Assembly: GCA_015345905.1 (NCBI GenBank)
Contig: JADDTR010000045.1
Location: 1 to 23,623 of the forward strand
Source: Aotearoamyces nothofagi
Taxonomy: Eukaryota; Ascomycota; Leotiomycetes; Leotiales; Tympanidaceae
Direction of reading: 5' to 3'
Length of the DNA: 23,623 bases
Part shown: positions 10,225 through 17,998 of the stretch, one piece after another
Numbering within the stretch: position 1 is the first letter of the stretch
How the letters are laid out: the number at the start of each line of letters is the position of its first letter
Made by a program: the position numbers and the translations under genes
Notes under the pieces: generated by a model
Databases searched by the model: none
What the model was told of the DNA's origin: nothing
The model's input: the letters and a program-made list of their open reading frames with translations, nothing else

Positions 10225-11220
10225 ATAACAAGTCAATCCTCGGACGTTTTGCTGCATCCTGCAAATCAGGCTTTAGCATTGTAGGTCTGACAGAGAGAAC
10301 ACCATAGTCTAGCAAGGCCATCTTCGAGACTATCCAAACCCTCCTTCTGCAGTCTAGAGAACTGCTGTCACTAGACAAGATCCCAATAGTGTTTGGGCAG
10401 GTGGCCGGCGCCAGCGTCAATAGCCATCAGCCAGGTTATATTACCTGGATCAATGTCATGCATCGTTTCATTGAAGCCAATCCGAGCTGCTTCGCCAACG
10501 ACGAAACCCTGAGTCCTCGAATCGGTGAATATACAGCCGAGGATTGGTTCCGGGCATACTCTCTTCTTCGATATCACCATCGGTTACTGTCACTGCTGCC
10601 AAAGGTTACAAAGGGCCGAGCTCGGGGTCCTATAAACCAGTCAGCCGAATCACCCAAATTCCTGGTGGATTCCGATTACCAGGCATCTGCCTCTACCGCC
10701 GAAGATAATGCAGATGCCCTCGAAGATGAAGCTTTACACTCGGAATCAGCCCTTGATACCGATGACAAAGAGCCGCATTCAATCGTTCCCGACGACACCA
10801 TCGAAAAGAATGTTGAATATGCTGCCAATGCAATGAGCGCTGGGGGAAACCTGAACGTCTCTGTCAAGGACTGTACTAGGCCTTCACTGTCGAGAAGTCG
10901 AGTGGGCAAGTTCTTGTATTCAGAGGGCAGAAAGGCTCAGGTTCTTTACAATATAGGCAAGACGCCTCTCGACAGCAACAGCCGTTTGGTTATTCAACAG
11001 GCCGAGACTGCCGGCACTATTACTGCAGTAGAATCGGATGAGAGGCGTTGGGACCTGGAGATAGCTGAGCGCCAACGATTTTGGAGTACCATGGCCGATA
11101 TCAGCTCGGTGTCGATACCAACCCCCGGGTACATTGAATCTTGTACATTTATAGGTGTCGACCCTATTACTAGGGTCTTTACCGACTCCAGCCAGACATA
11201 CCAGCCGTGGCAGATAATAG

Positions 11221-11271
11221 GTGAGTCTGATAACTGCAGTTACTAGAGACCCAGCTAACCAGCAATAATAG
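11221..11271 (+). other. Intron 2 of SNF2 copy A, with palindrome
   Basis: A 51-bp intron begins GTGAGTCTGATAACTGCAG and ends AATAATAG, with branch point AGCTAAC. It splits a Gly codon between YQPWQII and IYTMYKME, exactly as in copy B (22476-22525). The right arm of the palindrome is imperfect (TTACTAGA). Confidence 0.85.
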
Positions 11272-12131
11272 GAATCTATACAATGTACAAGATGGAGACT
11301 AGTCCACTCGGCGGCGGCATCAATGCCTCAGACTGTAGAATTGGTAAGACGGTGTCCTCCCTTGGTTTGATTGAACAAGCTGCCAGGAAGCAGGAAAAGT
11401 TGAACATTGAGGAAGATATCATCGATCCCATCTACAAACCTACACTGGTGGCATGTCCTTTGCAGTTGGTGGATGTCTAGTATGACGACTGGTTTCGATT
11501 CTTTGTAGGCAAAGACCGCCTGTTATTAAAGCAGTTTTACAGGAGTGGAAACATCTATACAGACCCAAACCGAAAGGCCTATATCCTAGGTACACTATCC
11601 GAACTAACTGAATACCTAGACTCACTCGATCCACACGATCTGGCAACTGTACAAACTGTCATCCTTACTGCATACACCACTTGGCACAAGTGTACACTTA
11701 CAGCCGAAGAATATACATATAGAAGCTACAACGAGGACGGGAATCTTGCACCACGGGAATTCGACGAGAATAGCGTTGACCTCTACAATAGAGAAGGTGA
11801 AGAAGACCTCATCGATCCACTTATGACCTATTCGTCGGCGGTTTAGGATTACTTTGACTGCATCATATATGATGAAGCACATGCCCTAAAGAATGCAAAG
11901 ACCTTTACACATCTCTCGATGTCGCTGTTGAAAGCCCCTAAGCAGTGGTTTATATCTGCAACTCCTATAATGAATCACATCAGGGATCTTCATAGGTTGT
12001 TGCAGATGCTGTAGAAACCCAAGTGGAGCCTGGGTAGCGATGTCTTGCTGCAGGATATATATGGAGAGTCTCTCCGCCTACATGAATTAATCGGCTGTGC
12101 GTTTATAAGCAATGGTGTAAAGGAGAGTCTG

Positions 12132-12145
12132 GTAACTGCAGTTAC
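12132..12145. repeat. Palindrome inside SNF2 exon 3
   Basis: GTAACTGCAGTTAC lies in the coding frame of copy A and encodes VTAV within ESLVTAVTKG. At the matching place copy B has different residues (ILTKALKEG) and no palindrome. No splice sites that keep the frame were found around it, so it appears to be exonic. Confidence 0.7.
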
Positions 12146-12919
12146 CAAGGGCCTCCTTCTCTTCCAACTAAGCCCAAATGTATACACCCTACTTGTATAC
12201 AAAGACAAGTCCGACTCCAAGATGGCCGGCAAAGTTATACAAGCAATCCTTGGCCAGGTTCAACTCCGTCATACAATGGCCACCTTCATCGACCTAGAGA
12301 ACGGGGAGAAACGCCGAATCGGCGAGAACATCCCTCATTACTGCATCAGCACTGTAGAGCTGAAGATGTCGAAACTACAGTATAAGATGTACACTGAGAT
12401 ATACACCCAGTATATTAAAGATGCCAAGGTTAGGCAATGGGACGCTGTTAAGAGAACTCGGGCCAAGGAGACAGCGGTTGACAAAGCAGCCGACTCAGCC
12501 AACGGAAGCCCTGATAAGGACACGAACAAGGAAGATGGGATGGCCCTCGACCCTGATATTGGAGGCCTCGATAACGACAAGAAGAATAGTGAGTATATAG
12601 ACCTCCAGACCCATCGTCGACTGATCTACACTGGGTTGAACCCTCATCTGGAGACGCTGGTATACTGCATCGGCAGAAAGACTCTGGTCAAGGATATCGA
12701 CCGCTGGTACGAGAAGTGGAACGACTATAGAGTTGGCCATTTCTTTTGTAATACAAGACCTGTTAAGTACCTCGATATATATACGGACCGGATAAGCATA
12801 GCAAAGTATATAGCTGGACCTTCGGTCAAGATCCAGTATTTGTGCAAGTTATTGTATACACTTTGTATCGAGGGAGGTGAGCGTGTACAGATTGTCTGCA
12901 ATATGCCAATGAACCAGTG

Positions 12920-12975
12920 GTAAGTAGAGTCTAATAACTGCAGTTACCAGACGCCTGCTAATACACTTATAACAG
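12920..12975 (+). other. Intron 3 of SNF2 copy A, with palindrome
   Basis: A 56-bp intron begins GTAAGTAGAGTCTAATAAC and ends TTATAACAG, with branch point TGCTAATAC. It splits a Trp codon (NQW/FVEAF) and shifts the frame from 0 to 2, so its removal is needed for the C-terminal helicase lobe. The palindrome begins about eight bases after the 5' splice site. Confidence 0.85.
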
Positions 12976-13453
12976 GTTCGTGGAGGCGTTCTTGGCTAAT
13001 CTCAGCCTGAATGTACTAAGCCTCCGATCTGCTCACTCTTACGCTGATTACAGGAAGACGATCAAGACTTTCAATGACCCCTCCCAGCCTATCGATGTCC
13101 TAGTTACAAACTTCCGAACAAGCTCTCTTGGTGTTAATCTACAGGGTTGCTGCTCCAAGAGTATAATCCTGGATATCCCTTCAAATGTCAACACTATCAT
13201 TCAGGTGATTGGGCGAATCCATCGACTGGGCCAACAACATGTTCAGGACATTTGGATTCTGACCGTTGATTATACTTATGATCAAATCTTATAGAGCAAG
13301 GCTACCAGTAAGATGGTGGCACAATTGGCAGGAGAGGCACGGGTTCGTGGAAGCAGTTCGGCCGACATCAAGGCTGGTGCTGAGAAAATCGTCACCAAGA
13401 TCCTAGGACAGCGTTGTTCTCGCCTGTGTTGGGGGTCGAAAGACCTCTATGAG

Positions 13454-13870
13454 AAAGACAGCTTTGGCCAAGCTCCGTTTGCTCTAGGTGAAGACAAGAT
13501 CCGGAAGAGGGAACAGGCCGAGTTGGCAAAGGCTAATGCCGAAGTCGTAGTTGGTGAGTCTCTAATAACTGCAGTTATCAGGTGTATAGCTTACTAACAT
13601 ATCTAGATGATGCTGAGAATCCGCCAACGCCACCGAAGGCCACTGAAGAAGCACCTGACAGNAAAGACAGCTTTGGCCAAGCTCCGTTTGCTCTAGGTGA
13701 AGACAAGATCCGGAAGAGGGAACAGGCCGAGTTGGCAAAGGCTAATGCCGAAGTCGTAGTTGGTGAGTCTCTAATAACTGCAGTTATCAGGTGTATAGCT
13801 TACTAACATATCTAGATGATGCTGAGAATCCGCCAACGCCACCGAAGGCCACTGAAGAAGCACCTGACAG
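13454..13870. other. Assembly duplication around N at 13662
   Basis: The 208 bases 13454-13661 are repeated without visible change at 13663-13870, separated by one N. The repeated part starts and ends in mid-exon (AAAGACAGC ... CCTGACAG). This is what two overlapping contigs joined without trimming would look like. Only one copy is likely real. Confidence 0.85.
13554..13606 (+). other. Intron 4 of SNF2 copy A, with palindrome
   Basis: A 53-bp intron begins GTGAGTCTCTAATAACTG and ends ACATATCTAG, with a strong branch point TTACTAACAT. An identical copy at 13763-13815 results from the unmerged join at 13662. It is closely similar along its whole length to intron 5, showing that introns 4 and 5 arose by duplication. 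Confidence 0.85.
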
Positions 13871-13929
13871 CTCTGCTTTGACACAAAGCCACGGCCTAGG
13901 ATTTGGTGGCATCAAGAAGATTGTAATTG

Positions 13930-13982
13930 GTAGGTCTCTAGTAACTGCAGTTATCAGGTGTATGGTTTACTAATATATCTAG
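13930..13982 (+). other. Intron 5 of SNF2 copy A, with palindrome
   Basis: A 53-bp intron begins GTAGGTCTCTAGTAACTG and ends ATATATCTAG, with branch TTACTAATAT. It differs from intron 4 mainly by transitions. The exons after introns 4 and 5 (DDAENPPTPPKATEEAPDSS and VRAEDPSTPLKATLESTNSS) are also related, so an intron-exon module was duplicated. Confidence 0.85.
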
Positions 13983-14179
13983 TTCGTGCTGAGGATCCGT
14001 CGACGCCCCTAAAGGCAACTCTAGAATCAACGAATAGCTCTGCTCCGTCTGTAGCCCCGAATAGCTCTGCAGGGTCCAAAACCTATAAGAGAGGTAGAAG
14101 TGACACCATGGACCTAACGGATACATCCAAGGGTGATGTAGAGAATAGACCTGAGACTGTACCAACTTGTACATCCTAG

Positions 14180-14423
14180 AGAAAGTGTAGAAAGACGATA
14201 GGATCTGGCAAGGCATAGGTCTGGTATAGTGGATAGAGGTCAATATACTCAGTAGCGTTTGCTGGCAATGGGGAAACGGGTTGCCAAGTGTATTATCTAT
14301 ACTTCCATACCGGGCCTTAGTTTAGTGATTTGATTACGGCGTTAGTTGAGCTCTTCTATAGTATAGTACAATAGTACCATGATACTAGCATTATATTGCT
14401 CCTCCTTAGTAGCTATTATACCG
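14180..14423. other. Intergenic after SNF2 copy A
   Basis: Short AT-leaning stretch holding the presumed 3' flank of copy A. No gene or clear polyadenylation signal is recognised. From about 14380 the frame leading into the 48-bp array is open (LYCSSLVAIIPSVITAVI). Confidence 0.4.
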
Positions 14424-14655
14424 TCTGTAATAACTGCAGTTATTACAGATCATGCCGATGCTTAGAAGGTGCCTGTAGTAACTACAGTTACCGCAGAGGG
14501 CACTGGTGATCAGAAGGTGCCTGTAGTAACTGCAGTTACTGCAGAGGGCAATGGTGATTAGAAGGTGACTGTAGTAACTGCAGTTATCGGAGAGGACAAT
14601 GGTGATTAGAAGGTGGCTGTAGTAACTGCAGTTATTGTATACACCTACTAATGAC
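14424..14655 (+). repeat. 26-bp palindrome plus 48-bp coding-like tandem array
   Basis: A perfect 26-base palindrome (TCTGTAATAAC on the left, its complement on the right) at 14424-14449 is followed by four 48-base units starting at 14464, 14512, 14560 and 14608. Each unit holds a palindrome or a decayed one. In the plus frame they read as 16-residue units DQKVPVVTAVTAEGNG, with GAT-CAG in one unit and GAT-TAG in the next ones, a direct within-array view of CAG becoming TAG. It resembles the 28-residue ITAVI repeats of the RecQ-like gene. The parent gene is not identified. Confidence 0.8.
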
Positions 14656-14697
14656 TAGTGTACTATTTGATAACTGTAGTTATTGCAGACACCTCCT

Positions 14698-15372
14698 TAT
14701 AACCAGTATACTATATACAACGACCTTGATACCGACCCAGAGGAGTATCCAGTTCTCCTCATCGAGGCTCCTATCAACCTAAAGTCAAACAGAGAGAAGA
14801 TAACGCAAGTCGTCTTTGAGACATTCAACGCCTCAGTATTCTACATCTCCATCCAACAGAGAGAAGATGATGCAAGTTGTCTTTGAGACATTCAACACCC
14901 CAGCATTCTACGTCTCTATCCAACAGAGAGAAGATGACGCAAGTCGTCTTTGAGACATTCAATGCCCCAGCATTCTACGTCTCCATCCAAGCCGTTCTCT
15001 CCCTGTATACTTCCGGTCGAACCACTGGTATCGTTCTTGACTCAGGTGACGGAGTTACTCACGTCGTTCCTATCTACAAAGGTTTCGCTCTTCCCCACAC
15101 CATTGCTCGTGTTGATATAGCTGGCTGTGACTTGACCGACTACTTGATGAAGATTCTTGCTGACGGAGGTTACACTTTCTCCACCACTGCCGAGTGTGAA
15201 ATTGTCTGCAACATCAAGGAGAAGCTTTGCTACATTACACTAGACTTTGAACAAGAGATCTAGACTGCTAGCCAAAGCTCCAGCTTGGAGAAATCTTACA
15301 AGCTGCCTGACGGACAGGTCATTACCATTGGTAACGAGCGTCTCCGTGCCCCGAGGCTGTCCTAGGCAAACA
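14698..15372 (+). pseudogene. Actin gene fragment, mutated
   Basis: The conceptual product matches actin from about residue 87 to 262 of 375: [13 protein letters not shown], then [54 protein letters not shown] and [16 protein letters not shown]. Differences from the almost invariant actin sequence are mainly C-to-T or G-to-A: AGRDL to AGCDL, AEREIVRDI to [16 protein letters not shown] to CYITLDF, SYEL to SYKL, and a Gln codon to TAG before TASQSSS (15261). A frameshift follows RAP near 15350. A 67-bp segment is present three times near the start and breaks the frame. No intron is seen within the fragment, but I cannot tell whether it came from RNA or DNA. It is a dead duplicate, not the cell's actin gene. 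Confidence 0.93.
14791..14991 (+). repeat. 67-bp tandem triplication inside the actin fragment
   Basis: The segment beginning AGAGAGAAGAT and ending at TCCATCCAAC occurs at 14791, 14858 and 14925. It encodes actin [20 protein letters not shown]. The period is not a multiple of three, so the triplication itself disrupts the frame. The units differ by a few, mostly transition, changes. Confidence 0.9.
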
Positions 15373-15762
15373 AAGGAACTGAGGTATAAGGTCTAGGCCT
15401 ATTCTATACTAATAGAACAGAAACGTTCTCTTTATTTGGAGTCTTACTGCTGTATCTAGATCCGGCCTTCTTTGTACAAGATATAGCGGCTTTTAAATCG
15501 CCTGTAGTGTTCTTTATATCAGTTCTAGTATTGGCTAGTATAAATGCCTGCTTCTTTGTAAAGTATACACTCGTCGACAAGAACACTCGTCTACAGGATG
15601 AATCTAGATAGACTGACAAAAAGACTCAACAAAGGAACCGAGTCAGCTGTCTTTCTAAGATATTGGGCTTGTATTCTTTGTTCTACCGATTGATATAATG
15701 TGTAAGTGCAGTCTGGTAAGCCTAGTAATCATTGACCGTGGAATAAATATAAGCCATATATA
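15373..15762. other. Intergenic between actin fragment and next ORF
   Basis: A plus-strand frame from about 15430 to 15610 is open and hydrophobic (LYLDPAFFVQDIAAF, VVFFISVLVLASINACFFV), but has no start and no family I recognise. A 71-residue minus-strand frame overlaps it. Neither is supported enough to call. Confidence 0.3.
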
Positions 15763-15996
15763 ATGGCTGCTCTAGTGCATCTACCCGAAGCTCTTGGCTT
15801 AGTTCTCATGACCGAGGAAGATAGAGCTGCCTTTTTCAACCAATTAAATGTCCCTGAAATTGTATATAGCTATTTATTCTATACTGTATACAAGGGTATA
15901 TCACTGACTTTATCAACAAATAGAGCATTGTTGCAGACATTACAGGCGGTAAGAGTACTATTAGAACCATGGATTACAAGCAAAGAGCAGAGTTGA
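15763..15996 (+). CDS. Hypothetical 77-residue ORF
   Basis: ATG-started ORF (MAALVHLPEALGLVLMTEED) ending in TGA, preceded by an AT-rich ATAAATATAAGCC stretch. It has no membrane segment, signal peptide or motif I recognise. It may be the start of the decayed Cys/His-rich gene that follows, but the intervening 80 bases contain stops and I could not place an intron. Confidence 0.3.
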   Translation: MAALVHLPEALGLVLMTEEDRAAFFNQLNVPEIVYSYLFYTVYKGISLTLSTNRALLQTLQAVRVLLEPWITSKEQS

Positions 15997-16034
15997 TACC
16001 CAGACATCCAACCTAATGCCCGAGGCTAATCTAG

Positions 16035-16560
16035 ACTCTAGTACTGCCCTATAGGCACCTATGTGACCATACATTGTTGGGGAAGTATTATAAGATACCT
16101 GAGAAGCATGAGCACACTTGTCACTATCCACCCTTTGACGATGGAGTATATACACCAGGCTGGTGCATCAATTTTCAAGACTGGGGCTGGGGCGGTCATG
16201 AAAATATATACGAGCATGATATATATTGCTATATATGTCAGGCAGAGTTCCTACAGAGGTCTTGTAACAGGATCGAGTACAAGAGACAGGCTCTATATTA
16301 CAGCTGCTATAGAAGAGCGACCAATACATTCCCTATAGGTCTCGACTCGTGCATCTGTAGCCTTGCTACCTCCCAGTGTATATGCTATATGTATATACGA
16401 TAGGCAAGAATAGAATGGACCGAAGACGATACCGAGGCTAGAAAGCAACGAGAGGCCGTCAATGTATATAATCGGATATCTATTGGTGATACAGCTGTAA
16501 AGACGCTGCAAGCCTGAAAGTTGCCAGGCCCAGGCCCATACTGGAACCATAGTAAGAATA
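16035..16560 (+). pseudogene. Cys/His/Trp-rich ORF, decayed, unknown family
   Basis: A plus-strand frame reads HEHTCHYPPFDDGVYTPGWC, then INFQDWGWGGHENIYEHDIY, CYICQAEF, and later RIEWTEDDTEARKQREAVNV and KLPGPGPYWNH. Clustered Cys and His suggest a zinc-binding or disulfide fold, and the density of Trp and aromatic residues makes it look like once-real protein. It is interrupted by TAG (16401) and TGA (about 16515), and ends in a palindrome-like ATAACTGCAGTCAGC near 16570. A 180-residue frame on the opposite strand (16293-16835) is probably its shadow. Function unknown. Confidence 0.4.
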
Positions 16561-16633
16561 CTAACGTTGTTATAACTGCAGTCAGCTAACAGAGCTATAG
16601 AGTCTATATGCCCTTGTAGTATAGACATCCACC

Positions 16634-17998
16634 TAGACGTTAGAGGCAAGGAGGCCCAATATGCTCCAATTTGTAACCCGAGTATATCTCGTGGCCGTGG
16701 AAGAAGGCGGACTCCAGCAACAATCAACTTACCAGCAGGGACTTTAAGAACTTGGAGTAGCATGTGCAGAACATGTAATGGGATATATATACCAAGTTCT
16801 AGAGTTGAGGGCCTGGTAAACGTGCCACAAGGCAAGGTTTATCCTAGTGCACTACTTAGACAATAGTTATTTTGATACCATGTAGTATATAGCTATAGAC
16901 AATTAGAGATCCGGGTTCAACCGCTGTATAGACCTGCCTCTGATAACTGCAGTTACATCAGAAGGGTTAAACTGATTCTTACTCGCTCTTGATAATTACA
17001 GTATCGACCTGCCTCTGATAACTGCAGTTACATCAGAAGGGTTAAACTGATTCTTACTNTAGACGTTAGAGGCAAGGAGGCCCAATATGCTCCAATTTGT
17101 AACCCGAGTATATCTCGTGGCCGTGGAAGAAGGCGGACTCCAGCAACAATCAACTTACCAGCAGGGACTTTAAGAACTTGGAGTAGCATGTGCAGAACAT
17201 GTAATGGGATATATATACCAAGTTCTAGAGTTGAGGGCCTGGTAAACGTGCCACAAGGCAAGGTTTATCCTAGTGCACTACTTAGACAATAGTTATTTTG
17301 ATACCATGTAGTATATAGCTATAGACAATTAGAGATCCGGGTTCAACCGCTGTATAGACCTGCCTCTGATAACTGCAGTTACATCAGAAGGGTTAAACTG
17401 ATTCTTACTCGCTCTTGATAATTACAGTATCGACCTGCCTCTGATAACTGCAGTTACATCAGAAGGGTTAAACTGATTCTTACTCGCTCTTGATAATTAC
17501 AGTATCGACCTGCCTCTGATAACTGCAGTTACATCANGGAGGCCCAATATGCTCCAATTTGTAACCCGAGTATATCTCGTGGCCGTGGAAGAAGGCGGAC
17601 TCCAGCAACAATCAACTTACCAGCAGGGACTTTAAGAACTTGGAGTAGCATGTGCAGAACATGTAATGGGATATATATACCAAGTTCTAGAGTTGAGGGC
17701 CTGGTAAACGTGCCACAAGGCAAGGTTTATCCTAGTGCACTACTTAGACAATAGTTATTTTGATACCATGTAGTATATAGCTATAGACAATTAGAGATCC
17801 GGGTTCAACCGCTGTATAGACCTGCCTCTGATAACTGCAGTTACATCAGAAGGGTTAAACTGATTCTTACTCGCTCTTGATAATTACAGTATCGACCTGC
17901 CTCTGATAACTGCAGTTACATCAAAAGGGTTAAACTGATTCTTACTCGCTCTTGATAATTACAGTATCGACCTGCCTCCGATAACTGCAGTTATAAGA
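16634..17998. repeat. Palindrome-bearing block, three copies joined by N
   Basis: A segment of about 425-460 bases beginning TAGACGTTAGAGGCAAGG appears at 16634, 17060 and (from its 17th base) 17538. Ns at 17059 and 17537 separate the copies. Each holds a few tandem sub-units of about 75 bases with a palindrome (TGATAACTGCAGTTACATCA) and a decayed palindrome (GATAATTACAGTATC). The first two copies look identical. Unmerged overlapping contigs of a tandem array explain this best. Part of the frame looks like decayed protein (KKADSSNNQLTSRDFKNLE), possibly the tail of the preceding pseudogene. Confidence 0.75.

Larger units (their letters stand above)
9870..14179 (+). pseudogene. SNF2-family helicase-like ATPase, copy A, decayed
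   Basis: Exons are about 9870-10170, 10225-11220, 11272-12919, 12976-13553, 13816-13929 and 13983-14179, roughly 1270 codons. Family members are ATP-driven DNA translocases acting on chromatin. Exons 1-2 form an N-terminal region found otherwise only in copy B, with an acidic Ser/Glu-rich stretch near 10680-10800. Core motifs are GGGINASDCRIGKT (motif I, 11310-11351), DEAH followed by ALKN (11871-11894), SATP (11955-11966), TSSLGVNLQGC (about 13120-13150) and QVIGRIHRLGQQ (13202-13237), so the ATPase residues are present. A linker of about 290 residues separates the two lobes. The frame has five internal TAG codons (10305, 11478, 11844, 12012, 13292); two face TGG in copy B. A TAA at 9906 follows the ATG at 9870, so the start is uncertain. 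The C-terminal tail is repetitive and Ser/Pro-rich. Exon 5 is partly doubled by an assembly join at 13662. Confidence 0.8.

Noticed and set aside
16293-16835. 180-residue minus-strand ORF, with truncated repeats near 17028-17261 and 17529-17723
   Set aside because: It overlaps a plus-strand frame with more protein-like composition, and its repeated N-terminal part is copied by the joins at N, giving false evidence of conservation.
16900-16935. tRNA-like T-loop GGGTTCAACC
   Set aside because: Flanking bases do not form a T stem, and no acceptor, D or anticodon arms were found nearby.
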